From Nitrosopumilaceae archaeon (GTDB lineage: Archaea; Thermoproteota; Nitrososphaeria; Nitrososphaerales; Nitrosopumilaceae), in the NCBI GenBank assembly GCA_024644385.1, contig JAHELB010000011.1:1-39199 (forward strand): a stretch of DNA of 39,199 bases, written 5' to 3'. Below, piece after piece: positions 26,107 to 34,406 of the stretch (position 1 is the stretch's first letter; every line of letters begins with the position of its first letter). Both the position numbers and the translations under genes were made by a program. A model generated the notes under the pieces. It searched no databases. It had not been told where the DNA came from and saw nothing but the letters and a program-made list of their open reading frames with translations.

Positions 26107-26448
26107 TTACTTTGATCTCTTTTTAGCTTTTTGAATTAGTATTTTTTTAATTCTAGATATCGTAGGATAACTATATCCTCTTCGACGATAATTTGCTATC
26201 ATCATCTTCCAATTTTTTAATCTCCATTGAGCTTGCTCATATGTAACAGAATGAACCTCCTTTTGAATAATGCTTTTTCGTCCAACTTTTAGAGTCCCGG
26301 CATCTTTGGCTGACCACCGATTTCTTGCAAATTTTAATCCAGTTAAAATTTCCGCCATTGGCATCTCTTTAAAATATTCTTTCAATTTTTTGAGTTCAGC
26401 ATCTGTGGGTTTTTCTAATATTGAAAGTTCGATTAATGATTTTTTCAT
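26107..26448 (-). CDS. Basic hypothetical protein (113 aa)
   Basis: ATG 26448. Highly basic and mostly helical, with a C-terminal cluster RRRGYSYPTISRIKKILIQKA and a central segment rich in Trp/Arg (FARNRWSAKD, QAQWRLKNWKMM). The charge suggests nucleic-acid binding. It converges with cdvB, 11 bases apart. No known family recognised. Confidence 0.65.
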   Translation of the reverse strand: MKKSLIELSILEKPTDAELKKLKEYFKEMPMAEILTGLKFARNRWSAKDAGTLKVGRKSIIQKEVHSVTYEQAQWRLKNWKMMIANYRRRGYSYPTISRIKKILIQKAKKRSK

Positions 26449-26534
26449 AAAAATAGTAGAAAGCAGTAGTTTAAGAAATTCTTGCTAAATCAGATTTTAC
26501 TAAACAAAAGAAAAATTGAAATCAAAAAATCGAT

Positions 26535-26657
26535 CTAGCAACCAAAAAAATCAAAATTTGAATTTTTACATATTGTGTTATACATTCCAATTCCCATTAC
26601 AACGGCAGACAAAAGGATGAGGGGGATAAGAATAAAGATTTTTGTTCTCAGCCCCAT
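26535..26657 (-). CDS. Small membrane protein (40 aa)
   Basis: Minus-strand ATG 26657, with GTGAT seven bases upstream as a ribosome binding site. A hydrophobic helix (~5-27, IFILIPLILLSAVVMGIGM) is followed by a short tail YNTICKNSNFDFFGC with two cysteines. The tail's composition looks constrained rather than random. It lies between the basic protein gene and DUF371, all on the minus strand. Function unknown. Confidence 0.6.
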   Translation of the reverse strand: MGLRTKIFILIPLILLSAVVMGIGMYNTICKNSNFDFFGC

Positions 26658-26695
26658 ATGAACAATCACATTAATTCCTATAAATTTGTCACAGT

Positions 26696-27112
26696 TTATT
26701 CTACAATAATGGCAAAAGTACCTTGAGATTTTGGGTTTTTTAACAAGTTTACCATTTTTCTAGGCAAAAGATCTGATGCCTTATCACAATTTACTGCAAG
26801 TGTTCGTGGACATACAAAATTACTTTTTCTAATTACAATATCTTCAGGATGAGTTAGTATTAAATTCTGATGTCCTCTACCTTTTACAATAAATTTTAGT
26901 TGCTCTACTTGAATTTCAAATGTTATCTTTGATTTTGGATCCTGGAGTTTTTTCTTTAGGGGAATTGGAAGATCCAAGCAGCTAGAGGATGCATTTACCC
27001 CAATTATACAATCACCCTTAGGGGTCAGTTTGGAATCTTTTGTGATTTCAATAGTTTTTTTGTGGTTAGATCTAATATTTTTATGGCCTGAAAATTTAAC
27101 TTCGAATCTCAC
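26696..27112 (-). CDS. DUF371 family archaeal protein
   Basis: 138 aa from GTG 27112. The pattern FSGHKNI-x5-H...TIEITKDSKLTPKGDCIIGV is the recognisable DUF371 signature; the second half has GRGHQNL and VIRKSNFVCPRTLAVNCDKAS. It is a small soluble beta-rich protein of unknown function conserved in archaea. It is divergent from psmA, with 53 bp between starts, so the two share a promoter region. Confidence 0.82.
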   Translation of the reverse strand: MRFEVKFSGHKNIRSNHKKTIEITKDSKLTPKGDCIIGVNASSSCLDLPIPLKKKLQDPKSKITFEIQVEQLKFIVKGRGHQNLILTHPEDIVIRKSNFVCPRTLAVNCDKASDLLPRKMVNLLKNPKSQGTFAIIVE

Positions 27113-27165
27113 GGCAAAACAGATTGGCTAGACTTAAATTAATCTTCCAGAGTATTCAAGACTAA

Positions 27166-27903
27166 ATGCTTCCTGCACAACAAGGTTACGATAGAGCGAT
27201 TACAGTTTTCTCTCCAGATGGGAGGTTATACCAGGTCGAATATGCAATTGAAACCGTAAGAAGAGGTACAATAGCCGTAGGCATAAAAAGTAAGGAAGGA
27301 GTGGTTATTGCAGTAGAGGAAAAACCAAGAAAATTACAAATTTCAGACGTTGCACAAAAAATCTTCCAGATAGACGACCATGTTGGTGTGGCTGCAGCTG
27401 GATATATCCCTGATGCAAGAAGTCAGGTAGATAATGCCAGATTCTTTTCTCAAAGTAACAAATTGATTTATGATGAACCAGTAGAAGTAGAAACAATCGC
27501 CAAACATTTGGCAGACCAATCTCAGCAGTATACCCAGTATGCAGGAGTAAGACCATTTGGGGTATCATTGATTTTAGGCGGAGTAATAAATAAAGAACCA
27601 AAAGTGTATCTAACTGATCCTAGTGGAACGTACATTTCCTATGATGCCATAGCAATTGGTTCAGGCTCTGATCAGGTTACTGACTTTTTAGAGAAATCCT
27701 ACACAAATGATTTATCACTGGATGATGCATCTGCACTAGCTGTTGCTAGCATTTATCTATCAAGTGAAGATAAAGAAGGCACTAGTCATATCAGAATGGC
27801 TCAAATCAAAACTGAAACGGGTCTTTTTGAATTAGTTTCAGAAAATCAGATCGAGGCATTTGCAAAGATAGCAAAACAAAAATTTCCGCATGGAGATAAA
27901 TAA
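27166..27903 (+). CDS. psmA: 20S proteasome alpha subunit
   Basis: 245 aa. The N-terminal alpha signature GYDRAITVFSPDGRLYQVEYA gates the barrel, and GVKS/GIKSKEGVVIA and GVRPFGVSLILGG follow the family closely. It forms the outer heptameric rings of the archaeal proteasome. TTAAATTA about 33 bp before the ATG indicates a nearly leaderless transcript. The next gene, an RNA methyltransferase, starts 29 bp after the stop. The alpha subunit lies directly upstream of ribosomal and RNA-processing genes. Confidence 0.96.
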   Translation: MLPAQQGYDRAITVFSPDGRLYQVEYAIETVRRGTIAVGIKSKEGVVIAVEEKPRKLQISDVAQKIFQIDDHVGVAAAGYIPDARSQVDNARFFSQSNKLIYDEPVEVETIAKHLADQSQQYTQYAGVRPFGVSLILGGVINKEPKVYLTDPSGTYISYDAIAIGSGSDQVTDFLEKSYTNDLSLDDASALAVASIYLSSEDKEGTSHIRMAQIKTETGLFELVSENQIEAFAKIAKQKFPHGDK

Positions 27904-27932
27904 GTAAAAATTATTCTCAGTAGACCACTACA

Positions 27933-28745
27933 TTGAATCTTTCGATTGCAATCCCTGATTCGTCTCTTTCTGATGAGACACTAAAACTAGATAAAACTAG
28001 AAAGTTAGGAGAGATAGCAAGAGCATGTGCGATTTTTAGAGTAAATAATATTTTCATTTACCAAGACGGCCCAAACAAAGATGATAGAAATTTAATGTTG
28101 CTTATTTTGAAATATTTAGATACACCACAGTTTTTAAGAAAACGATTATTTCCTAAAATGAATGAATTAAAATTTGCAGGGGTATTACATCCATTAAAGA
28201 TTCCAAGTCATATTACAACTGCAGATGCAAAAAAAATTAAAAAAGGAGATGTAAGAGAAGGAATAATTGTAAGTTTTAAAGGGAGGAAATTTGTAGACGT
28301 TGGAATTAATCAACTTGTACAATATTTTGGACATGAAAATATTGGAAAGCGAACAACAATTCAATTCAAAAGAGGATATCCAAATTTTGAAGTGAAACCA
28401 ATTACCAAAGATGAGGCTCCATCATTCTGGGGATTTTCAATTAAAGAACGAGCTAACCTTTTCTCGTTAATTTCTGAATGGAAAGGATTTACAATTATTA
28501 CCTCAAAAAAAGGAAAAATAGTAACTAAAGAACAAATTTCAAAACATTTAAACTCAACTGAGCCAATTTTGATAGTTTTTGGTTCTCCTCAAAAGGGGGT
28601 CCATCAAATTCTAGGTGGAAAAATGAGTAATTTACAAAAATCAAAAATCTTGAATTTCTTTCCTAACCAAGCTACAGAAACAGTAAGATTGGAAGAGGCA
28701 ATTCTCGGAACTTTATCAATAATTAACGCATATCGTGTAGGATAA
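27933..28745 (+). CDS. SPOUT-fold RNA methyltransferase (archaeal MTH1 / human C9orf114-like)
   Basis: 270 aa from TTG 27933. The N-terminus (LSIAIPDSSLSDE...KLGEIARACAIFRVNNIFIYQD) and the C-terminal SAM-knot region (PILIVFGSPQKGVHQIL...NFFPNQATETVRLEEAILGTLSIINA) match the putative RNA methylase family. A small beta-barrel insert (~100-150, GDVREGIIVSFKGRKFVDVG) is probably the OB-like RNA-binding domain. In archaea this gene commonly precedes rpl3, as here, which suggests rRNA modification. Start codon choice is by frame and context only. Confidence 0.83.
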   Translation: MNLSIAIPDSSLSDETLKLDKTRKLGEIARACAIFRVNNIFIYQDGPNKDDRNLMLLILKYLDTPQFLRKRLFPKMNELKFAGVLHPLKIPSHITTADAKKIKKGDVREGIIVSFKGRKFVDVGINQLVQYFGHENIGKRTTIQFKRGYPNFEVKPITKDEAPSFWGFSIKERANLFSLISEWKGFTIITSKKGKIVTKEQISKHLNSTEPILIVFGSPQKGVHQILGGKMSNLQKSKILNFFPNQATETVRLEEAILGTLSIINAYRVG

Positions 28746-28756
28746 AAAATTAAGAG

Positions 28757-28867
28757 ATGCCTGAAAAAAAGAATTTTTTAATTTTAGCAATTGGAATAGG
28801 GATTTTTGGAGTAGTAATTGGAAGTATTACGATATGGAATTTGATAAATGACGTTTTAGAACCCTAA
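28757..28867 (+). CDS. Small single-span membrane protein (36 aa)
   Basis: ATG 28757, preceded by AAGAG, encodes MPEKK, then one hydrophobic helix (~6-27, rich in I/G/V) and a tail WNLINDVLEP. It starts 11 bases after the methyltransferase stop and ends 95 bases before uL3, so it may be cotranscribed with psmA and the methyltransferase. The basic N-terminus plus a single helix is a plausible micro-membrane protein. No family recognised. Confidence 0.5.
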   Translation: MPEKKNFLILAIGIGIFGVVIGSITIWNLINDVLEP

Positions 28868-28884
28868 ACCTTGTCTTTATTGTT

Positions 28885-28912
28885 GTTAACCTGTATTATT
28901 TAATAGGTTAAC
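28885..28912. promoter_or_regulatory. BirA-like palindrome over the uL3-operon promoter
   Basis: GTTAACC-N14-GGTTAAC, with the same 8-bp arms and the same 12-base inner spacer as the box upstream of bioB. The spacer includes TATTATTTAAT, the best TATA candidate for the ribosomal operon, about 60-70 bp before the uL3 ATG. Either the same regulator acts here or the palindrome belongs to a broader promoter class. Confidence 0.55.
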
Positions 28913-28962
28913 GATATTCTCATAGCGTTTATTAGACGGCTATCGATGATTTCGTTTTATCA

Positions 28963-29955
28963 ATGGGAGCTAGAAAACATAGTCAGCCAAGGAGAGGTAG
29001 TCTCGCATACTCGCCTAGGGGACGTGCCAAAAGTATGGAGGCAAGAATCAGATCTTGGCCAGAGGTAACTTCAGATGAGCCAAAAATTCTAGCTCATTGT
29101 GGTTTTAAAGCAGGTTGTGTACAAATCGTAAGTATTGATGATAGGGAAAAAACACCTAACGCAGGAAAACAACTGGTTAGTCTTGGAACAGTTCTTGTAA
29201 CTCCACCCGTAACCATTTTGGGGATTAGAGGATACTCAAGAGATTTAGATGGAACACATGCTGAATTTGATGTTTATGCAAAGGATATCCCTAAAAATAT
29301 TGCAAAAGAAATTACCTTAAAGTCCAAAGAAGGTGCCATCGAGGAGGCAGAAAAACATCTAAAGAGGATTAAAGAGATTTTTGCAGTAGTTGCAGTATCA
29401 CCACGCCAAGCAGGTTTAGAGCAAAAAAAGCCATATGTGTTTGAAGCTTTAGTAAGAGGAGGAGATGTTGAAAAGCAATTTCAACATGTAAAAGAATTAT
29501 TAGGAAAAGAGATAAAAATTGATCAGATTTTTGAAACTGGCGCAACTGTCGATGTTGCTGCAATTACAAAAGGGAAAGGTTGGCAAGGAGTAATTCAAAG
29601 ATGGGGGGCAAAGAAAAAACAACACAAATCAAGAAAAACAGTTAGAGAGTTGGGTTCTCTTGGTCCAATCTCACCACAATACGTCATGTATACTGTTCCA
29701 AGAGCAGGGCAAATGGGATTCCATCAAAGAGTGGAATATGATAAAAGAATTATGATTATGGGTAATACTGATGAAAACAATCTTAAGATAAATCCAGATG
29801 GTGGTTACAAACACTTTGGATTGGTTAAGGGAGATTTCATTATTCTAAAAGGTTCAGTTCCTGGAACATATAGAAGACTAATCAAACTAAGAAGACAAAT
29901 TCGAAATGCCCCCGCAAAAATTACTAAACCAAATATCTTGGAGGTAGTAGTTTGA
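28963..29955 (+). CDS. rpl3: Large-subunit ribosomal protein uL3
   Basis: 330 aa, normal archaeal/eukaryotic length. N-terminus MGARKHSQPRRGSLAYSPR and the central KGKGWQGVIQRWG and AGQMGFHQRVEYDKR loops are diagnostic; the latter region reaches towards the peptidyl transferase centre. It heads the operon. Its stop overlaps the start of uL4 (TTGA). Confidence 0.97.
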   Translation: MGARKHSQPRRGSLAYSPRGRAKSMEARIRSWPEVTSDEPKILAHCGFKAGCVQIVSIDDREKTPNAGKQLVSLGTVLVTPPVTILGIRGYSRDLDGTHAEFDVYAKDIPKNIAKEITLKSKEGAIEEAEKHLKRIKEIFAVVAVSPRQAGLEQKKPYVFEALVRGGDVEKQFQHVKELLGKEIKIDQIFETGATVDVAAITKGKGWQGVIQRWGAKKKQHKSRKTVRELGSLGPISPQYVMYTVPRAGQMGFHQRVEYDKRIMIMGNTDENNLKINPDGGYKHFGLVKGDFIILKGSVPGTYRRLIKLRRQIRNAPAKITKPNILEVVV

Positions 29956-30767
29956 TCAAAACAACTTCACTTGCCCTAAATGGTGATAAAGAAGAGGAAA
30001 TTGAATTGCCATTAGTTTTTTCAACCCCATTTAGAAGAGAATTAATTCACAAAGCTTGGACGAATCTAAATTCTCATAAATTTCAAAGACAGGGAAGACA
30101 TCCAACTGCAGGAATGGACGTTGTTGCAGATAGCAATGATCCTCCAACAGGTCAAGGTATTTCTCGTATTGCAAGAATGAGAGGTGGTGGTGGCGGTAGA
30201 CAAGGTCAAGCGGGAGAAGTTGCATCCACTAGAGGAGGTAGACAAGCACATCCACCAAATGTAAATAAAGTTATTTTCAAAAAATTAAACAAAAAAGAAA
30301 ACAAACTGGCATTATGTTCTGCTATCGCTGCTACAGCTTCCAAGGAACAGGTTCAATTAAGAGGTCACAAAGTCGACGACATTGAATCATTTCCAATAAT
30401 AGTATCTAATGACTTGGAATCGATTTCTAAAGCAAGTGAAATTTCCAAAGTTTTAGAATCTTTAAAACTTTCAAAAGATGTTGAAAGACTCTTATCAAGA
30501 AAACCCAGAAGTGGTCAAACTGCTCTTAGAGGAAGAGGTAAAAAAGTAGGAAAAAGTGTTTTGTTTGTTACAAAAGATTCTGAGAAAATAAACAAAGCTT
30601 GTGGATCCATACCTGGGGTGGAGGCAAGATCAGTTAAAGATTTGAGTGTATTGGATTTATCACCAGGATCTGATCATATTAGATTAACGGTCTATTCAAA
30701 AGCAGCAATAGAAGAGATTGCAAAAATTAAATCAGCGCATCTTCAATTGATGGAGAAGACAACATGA
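29952..30767 (+). CDS. rpl4: Large-subunit ribosomal protein uL4
   Basis: 271 aa from TTG 29952, overlapping uL3 by four bases. It has the long glycine/arginine-rich exit-tunnel loop (GRHPTAGMDVV...ARMRGGGGGRQGQ) and the archaeal RGRGKKVGKSVLFV segment. It binds 23S rRNA and lines the exit tunnel. The stop overlaps the uL23 start (ATGA). Confidence 0.96.
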   Translation: MIKTTSLALNGDKEEEIELPLVFSTPFRRELIHKAWTNLNSHKFQRQGRHPTAGMDVVADSNDPPTGQGISRIARMRGGGGGRQGQAGEVASTRGGRQAHPPNVNKVIFKKLNKKENKLALCSAIAATASKEQVQLRGHKVDDIESFPIIVSNDLESISKASEISKVLESLKLSKDVERLLSRKPRSGQTALRGRGKKVGKSVLFVTKDSEKINKACGSIPGVEARSVKDLSVLDLSPGSDHIRLTVYSKAAIEEIAKIKSAHLQLMEKTT

Positions 30768-31030
30768 ACGTAGATCAGGCTAATAGAATCATTTTGAAAC
30801 CATACATTACAGAAAAAACATTTGCAATGGTTGAAAATGAGAGTAAAATTTGTTTTATTGTTGAAAGAGAGGCAAACAAACCACAAATTGCTGAAGCTGT
30901 AAACACACTTTACAATCAAAAAGCCATCAATGTAAACACTGCAAGGACAATTTATGGTAAAAAAGCATTTGTTCAATTTGAAACTATAGAAAAAGCAAGA
31001 GACTTGGCTACTAAGATAGGAATGCTATAA
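30764..31030 (+). CDS. rpl23: Large-subunit ribosomal protein uL23
   Basis: 88 aa, typical archaeal length. ILKPYITEKTFAMVENESKICFIVEREANKPQIAEAV is the standard family core. uL23 sits at the exit-tunnel mouth and docks SRP. A 44-bp gap follows before uS19, where uL2 is found in most archaeal operons; no uL2 is present. Confidence 0.95.
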   Translation: MNVDQANRIILKPYITEKTFAMVENESKICFIVEREANKPQIAEAVNTLYNQKAINVNTARTIYGKKAFVQFETIEKARDLATKIGML

Positions 31031-31074
31031 TATGGACTATAAAACCTCAAAGCTACGGATATTGGAGAAGAAAT

Positions 31075-31470
31075 ATGGTTAAAGAATTTTTATACAGAGG
31101 ACTCTCAAAAGAAGATCTTGATAACACTTCGTTAGAAAAATTATTTCAACTATTCAATTCTAGACAAAGAAGGTCACTCACTCGTGGAATTACAGACAGT
31201 AAAAGAAAATTAATTGAAGAGATAAAATCGGCAAAAGCTGGTAAATTAAAAACTCCAATCAAAACTCATCTTAGAGATTTGATTATTCTACCATACATGG
31301 TAGGTGTTACAGTAAATGTTTTCTCCGGGAAAGACTTTGTACCAGTTAAAATGAAAACCGAGATGGTTGGACATTATCTTGGAGAATATGTAATTACCAA
31401 CAAAAGAGTAAGCCATGGTGCCCCAGGAGTTGGTGCGTCAAGATCCAGTCTCTACGTACCATTAAAGTGA
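31075..31470 (+). CDS. rps19: Small-subunit ribosomal protein uS19
   Basis: 131 aa. FLYRGLSKEDLDN at the N-terminus and the conserved C-terminal core (IILPYMVGVTVNVFSGKDFVPVKMKTEMVGHYLGEY) identify archaeal uS19, which binds the head of the small subunit. Its TGA stop forms part of the GTGAT ribosome binding site of uL22. Confidence 0.96.
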   Translation: MVKEFLYRGLSKEDLDNTSLEKLFQLFNSRQRRSLTRGITDSKRKLIEEIKSAKAGKLKTPIKTHLRDLIILPYMVGVTVNVFSGKDFVPVKMKTEMVGHYLGEYVITNKRVSHGAPGVGASRSSLYVPLK

Positions 31471-31475
31471 TTATT

Positions 31476-31934
31476 ATGGGAAGATTCAACTACGCATTTC
31501 AAAATTATGACACAACAAAACATGTACGTTCTTCACTAAGAGAAAAAGACATTTCACATAAACATGCAAGAGAAATCGCTGTAGCAATAAGAGGACTATC
31601 AATTGAAAAGGCCCGAGACTATTTACAAGCAGTCATAAATAAACAAAGAGCCATTGCATTTGGAAGATACAAAAATCAAGTGGGTCATAGGTCAGATCCA
31701 GGAATGATGTCAGGTAGATATCCCCAAAAATCAGCAAAAGAGTTTATCAAAGTTTTAGATAATTTAGAATCAAACGCAGAATACAAAGGAATGGATTTAG
31801 ACAGATTAAAAATAATTAATGCGACAGTCCACAAGGGAGTTCTTGTAAAGAGATTCACTCCAAGAGCGATGGGGCGAGCTACACCAAAAAACAATGTTCT
31901 AACACATGTAGAGTTGGTAGCTCAGGAGATTTAA
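31476..31934 (+). CDS. rpl22: Large-subunit ribosomal protein uL22
   Basis: 152 aa from ATG 31476, chosen because GTGAT lies five bases upstream and [12 protein letters not shown] is the usual N-terminus; GTG 31467 would overlap uS19. Conserved [19 protein letters not shown] and the tunnel-loop [12 protein letters not shown] are present. Confidence 0.95.
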   Translation: MGRFNYAFQNYDTTKHVRSSLREKDISHKHAREIAVAIRGLSIEKARDYLQAVINKQRAIAFGRYKNQVGHRSDPGMMSGRYPQKSAKEFIKVLDNLESNAEYKGMDLDRLKIINATVHKGVLVKRFTPRAMGRATPKNNVLTHVELVAQEI

Positions 31935-31935
31935 T

Positions 31936-32715
31936 TTGTCGTCAGTAAAAAATGTGATCAAAGATAATTATAATATGATGCTTCTCAAAGATTATCTTCG
32001 AGAAGCAATTAAAGACGCTGGTTTCTCACATGCAGAAATTTCAAAAACTCCAACTGGAACAAGAGTAGCCCTGCATGTAACAAGACCGGGAATTGTTATT
32101 GGAAGGAAAGGTTCCGGCATAAGAGAGCTTACTGAAAAACTTGCAATAGATTTTGGTCTTAAAAATCCACAAATTTCGGTAAATGAGATTGAAAAACCGG
32201 AATTATCCCCAAGTGTAATGTGTAATAGAATGGCATCTCACCTAGAACGTGGAACAGCATTTAGACGAGCTACCATGTGGACATTAAAACAAATAATGGA
32301 GGGAGGGGCAATGGGAGTACAAATAACAATTTCAGGTAAACTTAGAGGTGATCGTTCAGCTTTTGAGAAACATACTGCAGGAGTTTTGCCAAGAGCCGGG
32401 CATCATGCAGAGGTGATAGTTGACGAAGACATTGCTCATGTAAACACTGCAATGGGGTTAATAGGTATCAGGATTAGAATTGCCATAAAAGAAAAATTTG
32501 TTCCAGAATTTGAATTAAGAAAAGAAAAAGATCAACGGGAGAGAACAAAAAAAGTCAAAGTAGAAGAAATAGAAATTGAAGATGTTAAAGTAGAGGTTGT
32601 CAAGGCTTCAGGAAAGAAAGATAAGGCAAAATCAGAATCAGAAGTAATCGAATTGGAATCCAAGAAGATGGAGAATTTAGAGACACTTGAAGAGGAAGAG
32701 GCGAAATTAAAGTAA
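31936..32715 (+). CDS. rps3: Small-subunit ribosomal protein uS3
   Basis: 259 aa from TTG 31936. The KH type 2 domain (~20-95) contains the [10 protein letters not shown] loop (~54-63); the C-terminal S3 domain has [21 protein letters not shown]. Beyond residue ~200 is a long charged, Lys/Glu-rich extension that is likely disordered. It forms part of the mRNA entry channel. Its stop codon overlaps the uL29 start. Confidence 0.96.
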   Translation: MSSVKNVIKDNYNMMLLKDYLREAIKDAGFSHAEISKTPTGTRVALHVTRPGIVIGRKGSGIRELTEKLAIDFGLKNPQISVNEIEKPELSPSVMCNRMASHLERGTAFRRATMWTLKQIMEGGAMGVQITISGKLRGDRSAFEKHTAGVLPRAGHHAEVIVDEDIAHVNTAMGLIGIRIRIAIKEKFVPEFELRKEKDQRERTKKVKVEEIEIEDVKVEVVKASGKKDKAKSESEVIELESKKMENLETLEEEEAKLK

Positions 32716-32918
32716 TGACCAGGATAAGTATGAAAACAATAAGGGCCTTAAATGAAAAAGATCTTAAAAGTAAAATTCAAGAAACAAGAAGTGAACTTGG
32801 TAAATTAAGAGTTGATGGTTCAAAAGGCACTTTACGAAAAGAAAGTGGCAAAATAAAAGCCTTAAGACATGATATTGCAAGAATGCTTACAAGACTAAAC
32901 GAGGAGAAAAATAAATGA
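32715..32918 (+). CDS. rpl29: Large-subunit ribosomal protein uL29
   Basis: 67 aa, two-helix protein. ALNEKDLKSKIQETRSELGKLR and the C-terminal IKALRHDIARMLTRLNE match uL29. It overlaps uS3 by one base (TAATG) and the RNase P gene by four (ATGA). Start could instead be ATG 32730 (MKTIRAL). Confidence 0.93.
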   Translation: MTRISMKTIRALNEKDLKSKIQETRSELGKLRVDGSKGTLRKESGKIKALRHDIARMLTRLNEEKNK

Positions 32919-33181
32919 TAACCGCTGAAAATTTTACTCAACATGAGTTTATTGGATCAAAAACTCATATTACAAAATCAACAAATTCACAAAATGTCGG
33001 ATTATATGGAACAATAATTAATGAGACTAAATCAATGTTTTACTTGAGCACCAAAACTGGAATAAAATCAATTCCAAAAAACAATAGCACTTGGAGGTTT
33101 AATGTGCAGCATCAAGAGGTTTCTGTAGATGGCTCTAAAATCCAAAAAAGATCCTTTGATAGAATAGGAGGAAAAGCATGA
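32915..33181 (+). CDS. rnp1: RNase P protein component 1 (Rpp29/Pop4)
   Basis: 88 aa Sm-like barrel. NFTQHEFIGSKTHITKSTN...GLYGTIINETKSMFYL matches archaeal Rpp29, which binds the specificity domain of RNase P RNA with Rpp21. Position between uL29 and uS17 is the classic archaeal arrangement. It overlaps both neighbours by four bases (ATGA), so translation is coupled. Confidence 0.92.
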   Translation: MITAENFTQHEFIGSKTHITKSTNSQNVGLYGTIINETKSMFYLSTKTGIKSIPKNNSTWRFNVQHQEVSVDGSKIQKRSFDRIGGKA

Positions 33182-33501
33182 CTCAAAATATAGGGTTGAA
33201 GGTAAAGTCACCAACAAAAGAATGTGATGATATTCATTGTCCCTTTCATGGAAGACTTTCAATTAGAGGGAAATTATTTGACGGTAAAGTAACAGGTGAT
33301 AAAGCAAAACAGACCATAACATTACAAAAGGAAGCCCCTGTATATTTTAGTAAATTCAAAAGATATGCAAGAAGCACAAATACAATTCATGCACATGTTC
33401 CTGAATGTATCGATGTTTCTATGGGGGACCATGTTGTCACTGCAGAATGTAGACCGATAGCAAAATCAGTGTCCTATGTTGTAGTAGAGGTTAAAGAGTA
33501 G
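33178..33501 (+). CDS. rps17: Small-subunit ribosomal protein uS17
   Basis: 107 aa, archaeal length. The ECDDIHCPFHGRLSIRG segment and KFKRYARSTNTIHAHVPECIDVSMGDHV are family hallmarks; it is an OB-fold primary 16S rRNA binder. Confidence 0.96.
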   Translation: MTQNIGLKVKSPTKECDDIHCPFHGRLSIRGKLFDGKVTGDKAKQTITLQKEAPVYFSKFKRYARSTNTIHAHVPECIDVSMGDHVVTAECRPIAKSVSYVVVEVKE

Positions 33502-33502
33502 T

Positions 33503-33925
33503 ATGGCAAAACAGGCAGGAAAAGGAGTTTCGGAATTCCGTCCATATGTTACAAGAGTAATCCCTGTGGGAGCAAACATTGTTTGTGCGGATAATACAGG
33601 GGCAAAAATTCTAGAAGTAATCAATGTAACTAAATACAAAACAAGGGTTTCAAGACTTCCTGCAGGAGGGGTGGGAGACTTTTGCAATGTTGTTGTAAAG
33701 AAAGGTCCTGCTGAACTTCGAAAACAAGTTTATGGAGCAGTTATCATTCGACAAAAGTATCCAGTTAGAAGATTAAATGGTGTTAGAGTATGTTTTGAAG
33801 ATAATGCGGCGGTTTTGATTACTCCAGAGGGTGAAGTAAAGGGGACAGACATTAAAGGACCAGTAGCAGCTGAGGCTTCTGAAAAATGGCCACGAGTAGC
33901 TAATTTGGCATCAATGGTGGTATAA
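33503..33925 (+). CDS. rpl14: Large-subunit ribosomal protein uL14
   Basis: 140 aa. VPVGANIVCADNTGAKILEVI near the N-terminus (here VIPVGANIVCADNTGAK) and GVRVCFEDNAAVLITPEGEVKGT are diagnostic. It lies at the subunit interface. It starts one base after the uS17 stop. Confidence 0.97.
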   Translation: MAKQAGKGVSEFRPYVTRVIPVGANIVCADNTGAKILEVINVTKYKTRVSRLPAGGVGDFCNVVVKKGPAELRKQVYGAVIIRQKYPVRRLNGVRVCFEDNAAVLITPEGEVKGTDIKGPVAAEASEKWPRVANLASMVV

Positions 33926-33926
33926 A

Positions 33927-34406
33927 ATGAAACCGACAAAAATGAGAAATCAAATGATTTATCTTGCATCACAGGTTACAAAAAGTAAACAAATTTCAAG
34001 TCCATTATCAAAAGAACTCCAAAAAAAATATTCCAAAAAAAGTGTACGGGTAGTTGAAGGAGATAGTATAAAGATTATCAGAGGAGAATTTAAAGGAGTA
34101 GATGGAAAGGTTGCAAAAATTTCCATTCAAAAAAACAGCTTAGCAATAGAAGGGGTAAAGAAGGAGAAAACCAAGGGAGATAAATTTGATGTCTATATTC
34201 ATCCTTCAAATATCATTGTCACTGGTCTAAAATCTGATGATGGGTGGAGAATCTCAAAATTAGAAGGAAAAAAACCTTCCAAGAAAAAAATTTCTACAAA
34301 CAAAGAAACAAAAGTAGAAAAAACAAAAGAAAAGGAAGATGAGAAAAAGGCTTCAACCAAAGAAACAAAAGTAGAAAAAACAAAAGAAAAGGAAGATGAG
34401 AAATAA
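33927..34406 (+). CDS. rpl24: Large-subunit ribosomal protein uL24 with duplicated charged tail
   Basis: 159 aa. The KOW domain (~40-105) includes VRVVEGDSIKIIRGEFKGVDGKV. The C-terminal ~40 residues are two copies of KETKVEKTKEKEDEK, a Lys/Glu repeat absent from standard uL24 and probably disordered. The last base of the stop overlaps the eS4 start. Confidence 0.93.
   Translation: MKPTKMRNQMIYLASQVTKSKQISSPLSKELQKKYSKKSVRVVEGDSIKIIRGEFKGVDGKVAKISIQKNSLAIEGVKKEKTKGDKFDVYIHPSNIIVTGLKSDDGWRISKLEGKKPSKKKISTNKETKVEKTKEKEDEKKASTKETKVEKTKEKEDEK
34302..34403. repeat. Tandem duplication in the 3' end of rpl24
   Basis: Two identical 45-bp copies (34302-34346 and 34359-34403, period 57 bp) encode KETKVEKTKEKEDEK twice. 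Exact identity at DNA level, including synonymous sites, indicates recent duplication. Confidence 0.9.

Noticed and set aside
29369-30251. Antisense ORFs within uL3 and uL4
   Set aside because: Shadows of ribosomal protein genes with biased composition.
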